DNA from: an uncultured Lachnospiraceae bacterium
GTDB taxonomy: Bacteria > Bacillota > Clostridia > Lachnospirales > Lachnospiraceae
Direction: 5' to 3'
DNA: 64,000 nucleotides
Assembly: GCA_910576895.1 (NCBI GenBank)
Contig: CAJTJZ010000006.1
Coordinates: 1 to 64,000 of the forward strand
In this document: positions 35,568 to 45,261 of the stretch, piece after piece
How positions within the stretch are numbered: the first letter of the stretch is position 1
Layout: each line of letters begins with the position of its first letter
Notes under the pieces: model-generated
The model's database searches: none
The model's input: the letters and a program-made list of their open reading frames with translations, nothing else
Told to the model about the DNA's origin: nothing
Translations under genes and position numbers: made by a program

Positions 35568-36128
35568 ATGAGCAAAAAAAGACGATTATTATATATTCTT
35601 ATTATTTCTTTATTGATGATTACAATTCATATAGAAACTGTATCCGCTTTTGAAAAAGATGATATATCTATATCTGTAATAAAGACAGTTGTAAGACCTT
35701 CCAGAAAGGTACAAGCTGTAAAATCAAAACATTATAATAAGAAAAATATTAGGCTTTTGGCTTCTATTATTTATTGTGAAGCGGGGAATCAACCTTATAG
35801 CGGAAAGCTTGCAGTAGCCATTGTTGTTATGAATCGTGTTCGTTCTTCTGCATATCCCAATACAGTAAGTCAAGTTATTTATCAAAAATCACAATTTGGG
35901 CCTGCTAGTTCAGGGCTTTTAAAAAAGACAATAAAAAATTATAAGTCAGGTGGGTTTACTACAAGAGATAAGAAGCAATGTATTCGTGCAGCAAAGGAAG
36001 CATTAAAAGGTACAAAAAGTATTAAAGTAAAGAATAAGCGAAAAGTATTTTCAAGCTATTATGGATTTAATAATGTAAAGCCTTCTTGTTCTTTTTATAA
36101 ATTAGGCGGTCATTATTTTAGAAAATAA
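35568..36128 (+). CDS. SleB-type cell wall hydrolase, secreted
   Basis: A signal peptide (RLLYILIISLLMITIHIETVSA) leads a SleB/Hydrolase_2 domain: LASIIYCEAGNQPYSGKLAVAIVVMNRVRSSAYP and VIYQKSQFGP, where the Glu in YCEAGNQ is the proposed catalytic residue. It should cut peptidoglycan, possibly spore cortex. The ATG at 35568 is 7 nt from GAAAGGA; an adjacent GTG at 35565 is less well placed. A promoter with TTGAAA (35458-35463) and TATACT (35480-35485) lies upstream. Confidence 0.88.
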   Translation: MSKKRRLLYILIISLLMITIHIETVSAFEKDDISISVIKTVVRPSRKVQAVKSKHYNKKNIRLLASIIYCEAGNQPYSGKLAVAIVVMNRVRSSAYPNTVSQVIYQKSQFGPASSGLLKKTIKNYKSGGFTTRDKKQCIRAAKEALKGTKSIKVKNKRKVFSSYYGFNNVKPSCSFYKLGGHYFRK

Positions 36129-36144
36129 TCGAAAGAATGAATGA

Positions 36145-36180
36145 AAAAGAGGCAGATTGAAAAATCGCCTCTTTTCTTAT
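36145..36180 (+). terminator. Rho-independent terminator of the cell wall hydrolase gene
   Basis: AAAAGAGGC (36145-36153) pairs with GCCTCTTTT (36167-36175), with an inner GATT/AATC extension, followed by CTTAT. Confidence 0.85.
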
Positions 36181-36276
36181 GAGGAAAAATGTGGTATGAT
36201 TTAAAATGGCTAATAAATAGAAATACACTTGTGAATATAAGACAGCCAGAGAAATTTGTTCTGAGGAGGATGAAAC

Positions 36277-37998
36277 GTGGAAAAGGAGATAAACAAAGAT
36301 TGTCAGGAAAAGGAAATAGAACATGGAGATTGTGAAGAAAAAAAGACAGTTTCCAGAAATTTTATTGAGCAGATTATTGATAAAGATATTGCGGAAAATG
36401 GTTGTACAAAAGTAATTACACGTTTTCCGCCAGAGCCAAATGGATATCTGCATATTGGACATGCGAAATCTATATTATTAAACTATGGATTGGCAAAAGA
36501 ATATGGTGGAGAATTTAATCTTCGTTTTGATGATACAAATCCCACAAAAGAGAAAGAGGAATTTGTTGATTCGATTAAGGAAGATGTAGAATGGCTTGGA
36601 GGAAACTTTGAAGACCGATTGTTTTTTGCATCTGATTATTTTGAGCAAATGTATGAATTGGCAGTAAAGCTGATTAAAAAAGGAAAAGCCTATGTTTGTG
36701 ACTTATCAGCAGAAGAAATAAGAGAATATCGTGGTACTTTAACAGAATCTGGAAAAAATAGCCCTTATCGGGAACGCAGTATTGAGGAAAATCTTGCGTT
36801 ATTTCAAGATATGAAAAATGGAAAATTTGAGGATGGAAGTAAAGTATTACGTGCAAAAATTGATATGTCAAGTCCTAATATCAATATGCGAGATCCTGTA
36901 ATTTATCGGGTAGCACATTTAGAACATCATAGAACAGGAAATACTTGGTGTATTTATCCTATGTATGATTTTGCACATCCAGTAGAAGATGCGATTGAAG
37001 GAGTTACGCATTCTATTTGTACCTTAGAATTTGAAGATCATCGTCCTCTATATGACTGGGTTGTAAAGGAATTGGAATTTGAACATACACCAAAACAAAT
37101 TGAATTTGCAAAATTATATTTAACAAATGTAGTAACAGGAAAGCGTTATATTAAAAAATTGGTAGAAGATCATATTGTAGATGGATGGGATGATCCAAGG
37201 CTAGTAAGCCTTGCAGCATTACGCAGACGTGGATTTACACCACAGGCAATTCAAATGTTTATAGAACTTTGTGGTGTTTCTAAAAGTGACAGTTCCGTTG
37301 ATTATGCTATGCTGGAATATTGTATTCGAGAAGATTTAAAGTTTAAGAAAAAACGTATTATGGCTGTACTTGATCCAATTAAGCTTATTATTACAAATTA
37401 TCCATCTGATCAGATAGAATATTTAGAAGCGGCGAATAATCAGGAAAATGAAGAACTTGGTAGTAGACAGATTCCTTTTAGTCGTGAATTATATATAGAA
37501 CGTGATGATTTTAAAATTGATCCTCCAAAGAAATATTTTCGATTATATCCGGGAAATGAGGTACGACTCATGAATGCTTATTTTGTAAAGTGTGAGTCTT
37601 ATGTAACAGATCAGGATGGGAATGTAACAGAAATCTATTGTACTTATGATAAAGAAACAAAAAGTGGAAGTGGTTTTACAGGACGTAAAGTAAAGGGAAC
37701 GATTCATTGGGTAAATGCACAGACAGCCATAGAAGCAGAAGTTCGTTTATATGAAAATTTAGTTGATGAGGAAAAAGGTGTTTATAATGAAGATGGAAGT
37801 ATTAACTTAAATCCAAATTCTTTAACAATATTAAAGCATTGTTATATAGAACCTTCTGTTGCAGATGCTAAGGCATATGATAGTTTTCAGTTTTTACGAA
37901 ATGGATATTTTTGTGTTGATGCAAAGGATTCTTCAGAAGAACATAGGATATTTAATCGAATTGTATCATTAAAGAGTTCTTATAAACCTGAAAAATAA
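36277..37998 (+). CDS. glnS: Glutaminyl-tRNA synthetase
   Basis: The 573-residue class I synthetase charges tRNA-Gln. [15 protein letters not shown] is the HIGH site with the GlnRS-type E(P)NG lead, and [14 protein letters not shown] replaces the MSKR-type loop. The C-terminal anticodon-binding beta barrels are complete. Many Firmicutes lack GlnRS and use GatCAB, so its presence fits the clostridial lineages that gained it. The start is GTG at 36277, 7 nt after GAGGAGG. Confidence 0.95.
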   Translation: MEKEINKDCQEKEIEHGDCEEKKTVSRNFIEQIIDKDIAENGCTKVITRFPPEPNGYLHIGHAKSILLNYGLAKEYGGEFNLRFDDTNPTKEKEEFVDSIKEDVEWLGGNFEDRLFFASDYFEQMYELAVKLIKKGKAYVCDLSAEEIREYRGTLTESGKNSPYRERSIEENLALFQDMKNGKFEDGSKVLRAKIDMSSPNINMRDPVIYRVAHLEHHRTGNTWCIYPMYDFAHPVEDAIEGVTHSICTLEFEDHRPLYDWVVKELEFEHTPKQIEFAKLYLTNVVTGKRYIKKLVEDHIVDGWDDPRLVSLAALRRRGFTPQAIQMFIELCGVSKSDSSVDYAMLEYCIREDLKFKKKRIMAVLDPIKLIITNYPSDQIEYLEAANNQENEELGSRQIPFSRELYIERDDFKIDPPKKYFRLYPGNEVRLMNAYFVKCESYVTDQDGNVTEIYCTYDKETKSGSGFTGRKVKGTIHWVNAQTAIEAEVRLYENLVDEEKGVYNEDGSINLNPNSLTILKHCYIEPSVADAKAYDSFQFLRNGYFCVDAKDSSEEHRIFNRIVSLKSSYKPEK

Positions 37999-38073
37999 AG
38001 AAAGGTATTTATTATATATTATAGTATAAAAAAGTGAAAAAAGTATGGATAATAAATAGATTGGAGGAGAATG

Positions 38074-38967
38074 ATGGGAATTTTTTCAGGATTGGAGTCA
38101 TTGGGACTTGGAAATATGAAAAATACAAGTGTTTATGTGGAAGATGAACAGAAAAAACAGGAAAGGGAATTGGTAGTAAGAAGAGCAGAAAAACATCAGA
38201 TTACAGAGGAAGATTGTGTTTTTGAAAAAAAGATACGATGTCCTGTTTGTGATGAAGAATTTAAAACAAAAATGGTAAAGACAGGACGGGCAAAATTGAT
38301 TGGTCAAGATACAGATTTACGTCCAAAGTATCAAGGAGTTGATTCCTTAAAATATGATGCAATTCTTTGTCCTTATTGTGGATATGCTGCCTTAAATCGA
38401 TTTTTTAACTATATGACAAGTGCACAGGCAAAATGGATACAAGAACAGATAAGTTCTAGTTTTCGTGGTGTTGAACAGAGCGATCGACCGATTTATACTT
38501 ATGATGAAGCCATTATGCGACATAAACTTGCATTATTAAGCACGGTAGTAAAAAAATCAAAAGCAAGTGAACGTGCTTATGTTTGTTTAAAATTAGCATG
38601 GTTATCTCGTGGAAAGGCAGAAACTTTGCCAGAAGATACTCCTGATTTTGCTCATGTAAAAGAGATTCTCTATAAGGATGAAATGGAAGATTTAAAAAAT
38701 GCCTATGAGGGTTTTGCAACAGCATTTTCAAAGGAAAATTTTCCAATTTGTGGTATGGATGAACTTACAGTATCTTATCTTTTAGCTGATTTAGCAAGAC
38801 AGCTTGGAGAATATAAAGAGGCAAAAAAATATATTTCTAGAGTACTGACATCTAGAGAATCCAATGAGCGTATTAAATCAAAAGCACGTACATTAAAGGA
38901 TAAAATTACAGAAGATGAAATGGCAGCAGAACAGGCAGCCGCTATAAAAAGAGCAAGCGAAAAATAA
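38074..38967 (+). CDS. DUF2225 family protein
   Basis: The protein has two CxxC pairs, RCPVCDEEF and LCPYCGYAALNR, that should bind zinc in the N-terminal half, and a helical, TPR-like C-terminal half (YLLADLARQLGEYKEAKKYISRVLTS). This matches the DUF2225 family of unknown function. I prefer the ATG at 38074, 6 nt after GGAGG, over the one at 38071. The next gene is convergent, with 14 nt between stop codons. Confidence 0.85.
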   Translation: MGIFSGLESLGLGNMKNTSVYVEDEQKKQERELVVRRAEKHQITEEDCVFEKKIRCPVCDEEFKTKMVKTGRAKLIGQDTDLRPKYQGVDSLKYDAILCPYCGYAALNRFFNYMTSAQAKWIQEQISSSFRGVEQSDRPIYTYDEAIMRHKLALLSTVVKKSKASERAYVCLKLAWLSRGKAETLPEDTPDFAHVKEILYKDEMEDLKNAYEGFATAFSKENFPICGMDELTVSYLLADLARQLGEYKEAKKYISRVLTSRESNERIKSKARTLKDKITEDEMAAEQAAAIKRASEK

Positions 38968-38981
38968 AAGAAAAAATGTTA

Positions 38982-39590
38982 TTATTTTGATTTAAAGTTT
39001 CGTGCAATTACAGAAAAAATAACACCGGCGATTGTGGATATGGAAGTAGCTATAATTGCCGGTACAATAATAGAAGATGGATTTGCACTTCCATATTCTG
39101 TTCGATATGCAATAATATTGACAGGAATAAGCTGTAAAGAAGAAATATTAATAATTAAAAAAGTACACATATCGGTGCTTGCAGTATGAATTTGTTCTTC
39201 TTTTCCTTGTTTGCATTGCTCTTTGCGGATATAAAAAAGTTCTTTCATTGCCTTTAGCCCAACAGGAGTCGCTGCCCATCCAAGCCCAAGTAGATTTGCA
39301 ATCATATTGCTGGCAATATATTCATTTGCGGCATGACCTGTTGGAACTCCGGGAAATAAGAAATGAATGACAGGCATTAATTTTTTTGTCATACCAGTAA
39401 TCATACCTGATTTTTTTGCAATTTCCATAAGCCCTGTCCATAAAGACATAACCCCTAACATAGTAATACAAAGATCAACGGCTTCCTTTGCTGCTTCTAA
39501 AGAGCCATTTCCAGTTGCTGCCATTTGATTTGTAACAATACCAATGATAATGCCAAGGATAATCATAATGCCCCATAAAAGATTTAACAT
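38982..39590 (-). CDS. spmA: Spore maturation protein A
   Basis: SpmA is a membrane protein with a nucleoside-recognition/Gate fold that supports core dehydration of the spore. The 202-residue sequence has about five hydrophobic helices and the family pattern LLGLGWAATPVGLKAMKEL and GHAANEYIASNMIANL. Its usual partner spmB is not adjacent: downstream lies the convergent DUF2225 gene. Confidence 0.88.
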   Translation of the reverse strand: MLNLLWGIMIILGIIIGIVTNQMAATGNGSLEAAKEAVDLCITMLGVMSLWTGLMEIAKKSGMITGMTKKLMPVIHFLFPGVPTGHAANEYIASNMIANLLGLGWAATPVGLKAMKELFYIRKEQCKQGKEEQIHTASTDMCTFLIINISSLQLIPVNIIAYRTEYGSANPSSIIVPAIIATSISTIAGVIFSVIARNFKSK

Positions 39591-39781
39591 AATAGACTTC
39601 TTTCTTGCTTTATTAAAGACAATAATTTGCTATTTGTTATTTTAATATATGTAGCAAGCTTCTTTTTTATTTCTCTTTTTCTTATTATAAAAATTTTTTC
39701 AAAATTTCTATAATACAGTATAATAAGGAGAATTAAGAATAAACTTTTTAAATATAAGATGAAAAATGGGAGGAATTGTAT

Positions 39782-40309
39782 ATGAATTTGATTAGAGATG
39801 AATTAACCGATCAATTTATGTTTACATATCATCATTATGAAAAATATCCAGAATTATATAAAGGTGGAAAAGAAGATAACGTAAGTACGCTAGCATTTGA
39901 TTTGATTTTGTATTCTTTTGAGAAAAAGACAACAAGAGATTTGGCCATTCGAGAATATTATGAAAAAATGCAATATGATAGAATTTTAACCTTAATATGG
40001 GTAAAATCAGATTGTCATACAATTAAAGAAGCATTTGATATTATGAGAAATTTGTTGATTGTAACAAGAATTGTAGTAGAATATCGTATGGAAACAGAAA
40101 AAAAACAGAAGTCAAAAGAACTTCATGATCGGATTTTAGTAGAAGATACTATGCTCAATCTTTTAGGAAAAGAAAGAATCTTATTTCGTCAGCCAACATT
40201 AATTACATTGGATGGATATGGAATGTATCTTGATTTATTGCGGTTTTTACCAAATGTTACAGAGGAAAAAGTAATCAAATATATTAAAGATCATGGGGGA
40301 GTTGCATAA
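39782..40309 (+). CDS. Hypothetical protein, about 175 residues
   Basis: I do not recognise the family. The ATG at 39782 follows GGGAGG by 8 nt. The product is soluble, helical and rich in Tyr, Glu and Lys (FMFTYHHYEKYPELYKGG, KTTRDLAIREYYEKMQYD). The C-terminal end is more hydrophobic (LDGYGMYLDLLRFLPNV). It sits alone between spmA (divergent) and a convergent deacetylase gene. Confidence 0.7.
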   Translation: MNLIRDELTDQFMFTYHHYEKYPELYKGGKEDNVSTLAFDLILYSFEKKTTRDLAIREYYEKMQYDRILTLIWVKSDCHTIKEAFDIMRNLLIVTRIVVEYRMETEKKQKSKELHDRILVEDTMLNLLGKERILFRQPTLITLDGYGMYLDLLRFLPNVTEEKVIKYIKDHGGVA

Positions 40310-40321
40310 AATTTATGGTAT

Positions 40322-40376
40322 GCGAACAAGCCTATGATAAATAAAAATTAAAAAAATTAGAAGGCTTGCTCGCTTT
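40322..40376. terminator. Hairpin between convergent genes
   Basis: GCGA-A-CAAGCCT (40322-40333) pairs with AGGCTTG-C-TCGC (40362-40373) around a long AT-rich loop. The text TGCTCGCTTTG-TTTTT-like recurs at 44985-45003. Confidence 0.5.
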
Positions 40377-40411
40377 GCTTTTTGTCTAATTAGGCATGAT
40401 TTTATTTTTTA

Positions 40412-41260
40412 TTATGATTTTTTTTCATGTTGTCGTCCTTCTACATCAATTGTATATTCTCCTTTGTAAATTAATTGAGAAATAGGAACAATTTCGTAGC
40501 CTTTTTCTTTTAATTTTGTAATTAAAGAATCTAGTGCTTGTGCTGTATATTTTGCACCATTGTGGCAAAGAATAATAGAACCACTGCCAAGATGCTTATG
40601 TTCTGTTACTGTTTGAATAATAGAATCAACGCCATAATCTTTCCAGTCAAGAGAATCAACATCCCATTGAATTGGATAATAATTGATTTCTTTTACTGCT
40701 TGAATTAAAGTATTATTATAATCTCCATAAGGCGGACGAAATAACATCATGTCCGTTCCCGTAAGTTCTTTTACTTTATTATGTACAGACATCAGTTCTT
40801 CTTGACATTCTTCTTTTGAAAGCTGTGACATTTGTTTATGATTTTCACTGTGATTTCCAAGATCATGACCAGCGGCAGCAATTGCCTTTACATCATCAGG
40901 ATAACTTTCCACCCATCCGCCTGTCATAAAAAAGGTAACATGAACATCATGAGATGCAAGGATATCTAAAATATTTTGTGTATCTTCATTCCCCCATGCA
41001 GCATCAAAGGAAAGACCAACTTTATTATCAGATCTATCTACACAGTAAATAGGAAGTTCCTTTCCATTTGGACTGCTTGTAAGAGTAACATTATCTTGAA
41101 GAACATAAATAGCACCAGCCATAAGAAGTACAAAACTTAAAGAAAATAGTCCAGTGCGAATAAAATCTTTTATTCCGCTTCGTTCTGTATTTAAAAATTG
41201 AATTTCGTCTTGTGGAGGTTTGTTCTTTTTCTTTACTTTTTTTAGAACATTTTTTTTCAT
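40412..41260 (-). CDS. Membrane-anchored polysaccharide deacetylase, PdaB-like
   Basis: After a basic cytoplasmic tail, one membrane helix (LFSLSFVLLMAGAIYVL) anchors a NodB domain. The motif that is TFDDG in most deacetylases reads SFDAAWG, as in the PdaB/YlxY sporulation-type group. HSENH holds the zinc His pair, followed by RPPYGDYN and QWDVDSLDW. It likely deacetylates peptidoglycan muramic residues in cortex formation. The C-terminal tail is basic. Confidence 0.88.
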   Translation of the reverse strand: MKKNVLKKVKKKNKPPQDEIQFLNTERSGIKDFIRTGLFSLSFVLLMAGAIYVLQDNVTLTSSPNGKELPIYCVDRSDNKVGLSFDAAWGNEDTQNILDILASHDVHVTFFMTGGWVESYPDDVKAIAAAGHDLGNHSENHKQMSQLSKEECQEELMSVHNKVKELTGTDMMLFRPPYGDYNNTLIQAVKEINYYPIQWDVDSLDWKDYGVDSIIQTVTEHKHLGSGSIILCHNGAKYTAQALDSLITKLKEKGYEIVPISQLIYKGEYTIDVEGRQHEKKS

Positions 41261-41352
41261 TGCTACCTCAGAAAAATATAATCTTATGATTATTTATATG
41301 CAGCAAATTAGAAAGTGTGAATAAAATTTTTGAAAGGATAGGTAAAATCACA

Positions 41353-41832
41353 ATGGGTAAAAGTCAATTAACAACATTATGTTACATAGAAAAAGAAGAT
41401 GCTTATTTAATGATGCATAGGATAAAAAAAGAAAATGATATTAATAAAGATAAATGGATTGGTGTTGGTGGGCATTTTGAAAAAGAGGAAAGTCCAGAGG
41501 AATGTCTTTTACGAGAAGTGAAAGAGGAGACAGGACTCACGTTGACTTCATGGAAATTTCGAGGAATCATTACATTTATTACAGATACATGGCAGACAGA
41601 GTATATGTGTCTTTATACTGCAGATGCTTTTGAGGGGGAATTAATTTCTTGTGATGAAGGGGAATTAGAATGGGTAAAGAAAAAAGATTTGAAATATAAA
41701 AATTTATGGGAAGGAGATGACATATTTTTAAAGCTTTTGGAAGAACAAGTTCCTTTTTTTTCTTTAAAGCTTTGTTATCAAGGGGATAAATTAATAGAGT
41801 GTGTTTTAAATGGAAAGAAGTATTTATTATAA
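41353..41832 (+). CDS. NUDIX hydrolase, MutT/8-oxo-dGTP diphosphatase-like
   Basis: The NUDIX box GHFEKEESPEECLLREVKEETGL fits GX5EX7REUXEEXGU, so the catalytic residues are present. The protein is about 159 residues. The start at 41353 (ATG) gives a typical family N terminus, whereas a GTG at 41317 would add 12 residues; neither has a clear ribosome site, so the start is uncertain. It may hydrolyse oxidised dNTPs, but substrate range cannot be read from sequence. Confidence 0.85.
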   Translation: MGKSQLTTLCYIEKEDAYLMMHRIKKENDINKDKWIGVGGHFEKEESPEECLLREVKEETGLTLTSWKFRGIITFITDTWQTEYMCLYTADAFEGELISCDEGELEWVKKKDLKYKNLWEGDDIFLKLLEEQVPFFSLKLCYQGDKLIECVLNGKKYLL

Positions 41833-41911
41833 TCATAAAATTTTCCAAAATGGGTAAAATAAAAGGGATAGGAATTGTTTGCAGAAAGTTAAACATTAGG
41901 CGGTGCATACT

Positions 41912-42826
41912 ATGTTTTATTGTTTGGGTGATCAATTAAAAAATGTAGAATTTACGTTAGAATTAAAGGAGAAGGAAAAGCAATTAATAGCTATTTTTAA
42001 TAAAGAAGAATGGGTAACTGCTATGGATCAAATTGGATTTGATTATGACTGGGATATTTGCTATTCAAAAATTAGCTGTTCGAAAGCAGAATATCAGACA
42101 AGTTATTTAACCGGAACTTTTTGTATTCCGAAAATCTTGGATAAAGAAGGAAAAAGGCATGAGATTCTTTATTTTTTAAATAAAAAATTTTTTGTTGCTA
42201 TTGATGATGATGGTTATGTGGAAAAATTAATACAAAATATACAAAAGGGAAAAAATCATCAAGCAGAATGTATGGAACGGTTTTTATATAACTTTATTTC
42301 ACAAATTCTTTCTTATGGAAGTGATATTTTAGAAACTTATGAACAAGTGATGATAAAAATGGAAGAACAAGTAATGTTACGTTCCCTAAATTCTTTTAAT
42401 GCCCGTTTAATGCCGCTTCGGAAAAATCTTTTAGAGCTTCATTGTTATTATGAGCAGATGGAAAATGTTATTAAAGAACTAAAAGAAAATGAAAATGATT
42501 ATTTTGCTAAAGAATTTTTGCGTTATTTTAGAAATTTGGAGGATCGGGCAGAACGTATGGAGAAAAAGACATCAAAGCTTTTGGAACAATCAAAACAAAT
42601 TCGAGATGTCTATCAAACACAGATGGAAGTGCATCAAAATCAAACCATGCAGTTTTTAACAATTGTTTCTACAATTTTTTTGCCATTAACCTTACTTACT
42701 GGATGGTATGGAATGAATTTTGTTCATATGCCAGAATTAGAATATGGATATCCTTATGTCATATTAGCGGCAGCAGCAATTATTATAATATGCATTCTAT
42801 TTTTTAAAAAGAAAAAGATGCTTTAA
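41912..42826 (+). CDS. CorA family divalent cation transporter
   Basis: The C terminus has the two CorA helices, with the pore motif YGMNF after the first (FLTIVSTIFLPLTLLTGWYGMNF) and a basic KKKK tail. A long charged stalk helix (RYFRNLEDRAERMEKKTSKLLEQ) precedes them, and the N-terminal domain is short and divergent. It probably carries Mg2+ or a similar metal. The ATG at 41912 is 8 nt after AGGCGG; the in-frame GTG at 41903 is too close. Confidence 0.88.
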   Translation: MFYCLGDQLKNVEFTLELKEKEKQLIAIFNKEEWVTAMDQIGFDYDWDICYSKISCSKAEYQTSYLTGTFCIPKILDKEGKRHEILYFLNKKFFVAIDDDGYVEKLIQNIQKGKNHQAECMERFLYNFISQILSYGSDILETYEQVMIKMEEQVMLRSLNSFNARLMPLRKNLLELHCYYEQMENVIKELKENENDYFAKEFLRYFRNLEDRAERMEKKTSKLLEQSKQIRDVYQTQMEVHQNQTMQFLTIVSTIFLPLTLLTGWYGMNFVHMPELEYGYPYVILAAAAIIIICILFFKKKKML

Positions 42827-42849
42827 AAAATAAATAAATAATATTATTA

Positions 42850-42890
42850 AAGGATAGAGGAAAATATAATAGAATCCTCTATCCTTATCT
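42850..42890. terminator. Bidirectional terminator between corA-like gene and the sigma operon
   Basis: AAGGATAGAGGA (42850-42861) pairs perfectly with TCCTCTATCCTT (42875-42886). It ends two convergent transcription units. Confidence 0.85.
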
Positions 42891-42914
42891 TTGAAATATA
42901 AAATAGGGTATAAA

Positions 42915-43229
42915 TTAGTGATAAAAAAGCAAATGTTCAGGAAATTCTTCTATACCAATTTCTAAGATTCCCATACCAGCAGCAAAAATCATTAGGAAAA
43001 AGAGAAGCCAAATAGCAGCAAAATCATAAGTAATTTCCAAATCTTGTCGGAATTTACTACATAAAATTTCAAGTCCTAAAATAATAAAAATAGCAGGCCA
43101 AAGTTTAAAAATAAAAGCCAAAGAAAGCGATGGAAGAAAAATATGAATTAGAAATAAGCTGCCAAATAAAATTAAAATAATACCTAATGTAATTGTGCCA
43201 ATTTTATGAATATAAGATGATTTTTTCAT
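42915..43229 (-). CDS. Small membrane protein, LiaI/DUF5668-like
   Basis: The 104-residue protein is mostly hydrophobic, with three to four helices (IGTITLGIILILFGSLFLIHIF, LWPAIFIILGLEIL, AAIWLLFFLMIFAAGM). LWPxxxIxLGxxxL is the core motif of the LiaI-LiaF-like transmembrane region. It is the last gene of the sigma factor operon and its start overlaps the previous gene by 4 nt. Its role is probably envelope stress sensing or regulation, which is inference. Confidence 0.75.
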   Translation of the reverse strand: MKKSSYIHKIGTITLGIILILFGSLFLIHIFLPSLSLAFIFKLWPAIFIILGLEILCSKFRQDLEITYDFAAIWLLFFLMIFAAGMGILEIGIEEFPEHLLFYH

Positions 43230-43927
43230 GATAATTCCTCCTCTTTATTCTTTTCTTTTGCCTGTTTTGTATCTTCAAAACTAGCATCTTCCTCCGTTTT
43301 TTCTTCTTTTTGAAAAAAGTTTGGCTTTATAAAATCTTCTGTCCATTTAGAGTTAATTTCTTCTGTATAAGTAGAGTTCATATCTATATTATCATCATTA
43401 TCATTTTCAAATTCCTGAAATAAAGAAATTTTTTTTCCACGAATTAAAAATAATCCTAAGAAGATACAAATAACACCAAAAAATATTTTTGGAAGAAATG
43501 TATGAAGGATATGGCTAATTTCATAATAAAAACTATCTGGTATCATAAGAAGAAAAACATCAATAAAAGTATAACATAAAACAATAATACCAATAAAAAT
43601 ACAAACAATCGCACAAAGAGCTTTATTATTGTGTATAAAGTCACTAAAGCTGGTATGATCAAATGGAGAGAATAAATAAGTATCTTCTAGTTGTTCAAAT
43701 TCATAATCTGGCATATGATTAATATTATTTGTATGAAAAAAACTATAAAACCATACAACAAAGGCAATAAGAATTAATGGACTAAATACTATAGATGCAC
43801 AAATAATAGAGCCAATAAATAGGCTCATTAAGCTTGTTCCAAACTTAAAAAAACCAAGATACATTTCTCCAGCTCCCGGAATCAGAGAAAATAAAAAAGT
43901 AGAAAATTTTCCGCGTTTCATTTTCAT
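43226..43927 (-). CDS. Membrane protein of the ECF sigma operon
   Basis: The 233-residue protein has about five hydrophobic helices followed by a very acidic cytoplasmic tail (ENDNDDNIDMN and KEEKTEEDASFED). The N terminus (GAGEMYLGFFKFGTSLM) resembles TM2-like small membrane proteins. I use the ATG at 43927, 9 nt after GGAGG; an upstream in-frame ATG at 43936 touches that site. No catalytic motif is seen. Its place between anti-sigma factor and LiaI-like gene suggests a role in envelope response. Confidence 0.72.
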   Translation of the reverse strand: MKMKRGKFSTFLFSLIPGAGEMYLGFFKFGTSLMSLFIGSIICASIVFSPLILIAFVVWFYSFFHTNNINHMPDYEFEQLEDTYLFSPFDHTSFSDFIHNNKALCAIVCIFIGIIVLCYTFIDVFLLMIPDSFYYEISHILHTFLPKIFFGVICIFLGLFLIRGKKISLFQEFENDNDDNIDMNSTYTEEINSKWTEDFIKPNFFQKEEKTEEDASFEDTKQAKEKNKEEELS

Positions 43928-43948
43928 AAATAACATCCTCCTTTAATA

Positions 43949-44401
43949 TTAAAATGTAATATGAGTTAAATTGTCAGTAAAATCAATAATTTTTTGATTA
44001 ATAATAGTAGTTCCACGATAGATATCCTGCGAAAGATCTCTTTTTGGCTTTTCTATAGTCTTTGGAATAGTAGTAGCTTTTGGTGGATATCGTTCCAAAG
44101 AAGAAAAATTCTCTGTTGGGTTAGAAAGAAAAATAATGGCAAGGCAGGCAGCAACAGCAAGACCAATTTTAATACAATAAACAGTAAATTCTTGCTTTTT
44201 TCGTTTTAAATATTGTTTTTTTGCAAGAATATTTTGTTTTAAATAATGAGGTGCAGGAAGAATGTCTTTTTGTAAGATTTGAGCAAGTCGTTTAGAACAA
44301 AAAGGACAATCTCTAATATGTTTTAATAAAGCTTGTTGATTCTTATTTGTATCAAGAGTAGCAAGTTCAGAATCCTTTAAATGGTATTCTTGTTTTTTCA
44401 T
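43949..44401 (-). CDS. Anti-sigma factor with zinc-finger-like N terminus
   Basis: The N-terminal 35 residues contain HIRDCPFC, the H-x3-C-x2-C motif of zinc-binding anti-sigma domains. One membrane helix (FTVYCIKIGLAVAACLAIIFL) follows near residues 72-92, then a short extracytoplasmic part. Its 4-nt overlap with the sigma factor gene (start codon within the ATGA) fits a translationally coupled sigma/anti-sigma pair. It should hold the sigma factor at the membrane until a signal arrives. Confidence 0.85.
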   Translation of the reverse strand: MKKQEYHLKDSELATLDTNKNQQALLKHIRDCPFCSKRLAQILQKDILPAPHYLKQNILAKKQYLKRKKQEFTVYCIKIGLAVAACLAIIFLSNPTENFSSLERYPPKATTIPKTIEKPKRDLSQDIYRGTTIINQKIIDFTDNLTHITF

Positions 44402-44913
44402 TTTATGAATCCTCCTTTCATTTTATAAATTTTACGAAGCATTTCTTTTGCTCGATAAATTTGTGTTTGAATTGTTTTTTTGCTTTTTTGCCTGTCATGA
44501 GAAATTTTATCAACAGACTTTTCATAGTAAAAATAGTCGGTGGCAACATCACGATAAGTATCTGGAAGATTTTGACAGTATGTAAATAATTCTTGCCTTA
44601 CTTCCTGTTCCAATGTTTGCTCTTCTGGGGAAGAAGTAGTCATTGGAAGTTCCTCAAAATAAGTATCTTCTGGAGTTGTTCTTCGTTCTGCCTTTTTTAA
44701 GTAATCGAGGCATTTATTGGTAGCAATTCGGCAAAGCCATGCTTTTTCTTGTTTTCTATCAAATTTTGAAAGGTTCTGATAAGCAGACAAAAAAGTATCT
44801 TGTGTCAGATCCTCTGATGAAAAGTAATCTTTTGTCATTCGATAACAAAGGGTAAAGATAAGATCTTGATAAGTTGTTAATAAATATTCAAAATAATGTT
44901 CTTGCCTGTTCAT
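44398..44913 (-). CDS. ECF-type RNA polymerase sigma factor
   Basis: The 171-residue protein has region 2 (YFEYLLTTYQDLIFTLCYRMTKD, SEDLTQDTFLSAYQNL) and region 4 (LPDTYRDVATDYFYYEKSVDKISH and KTIQTQIYRAKEMLRKI). It is coded first in an operon with its anti-sigma factor and two membrane proteins. GGAGC precedes the ATG by 4 nt. A possible -10 (TATACT) lies upstream on the minus strand near 44956-44961, but no clear ECF autoregulatory promoter is visible. Confidence 0.92.
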   Translation of the reverse strand: MNRQEHYFEYLLTTYQDLIFTLCYRMTKDYFSSEDLTQDTFLSAYQNLSKFDRKQEKAWLCRIATNKCLDYLKKAERRTTPEDTYFEELPMTTSSPEEQTLEQEVRQELFTYCQNLPDTYRDVATDYFYYEKSVDKISHDRQKSKKTIQTQIYRAKEMLRKIYKMKGGFIK

Positions 44914-45176
44914 ACAGCTCCTTTCTATTTGATTTTTGTAAGGTTTTTTTAACTATTAGTATAGAAAGCCTTTACAAGAGCAAGTTTGCTCGCTTTGTTT
45001 TTTACTTTGTTTACTCTCTATAATCTATAACGAGTTAGTAAATGAAATATCTTCAAAAAAATTAAATTTTGTTGAAAATATATAAATAGAATAGAAATGC
45101 TATACTATATTATGTTGAGAATTATACCTAAAAAAGAGCAAAGTTTGGTTTTTATGAAAAATATAATAAAAATTAA

Positions 45177-45205
45177 TTGAGAATTGCAAAAAAATTGTAT
45201 ATAAT
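45177..45205 (+). promoter_or_regulatory. Sigma-A type promoter of the PocR-sensor gene
   Basis: TTGAGA at 45177-45182 and a consensus TATAAT at 45200-45205 are 17 nt apart, 56 nt before the ATG. The remaining part of 44914-45261 holds a small hairpin (GAGCAAG/TTTGCTC, near 44976-44990) and no gene. Confidence 0.7.
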
Positions 45206-45261
45206 TATGAATAGAGTAAAGGGAAATGATATTGAAATTGTAGAAATGGGAGGATGTGCAA

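Noticed and set aside
36181..36276. Possible T-box riboswitch before glnS
   Set aside because: The leader is only about 95 nt and lacks the conserved T-box bulge (TGGNACCGCG-like). No specifier loop or antiterminator is visible.
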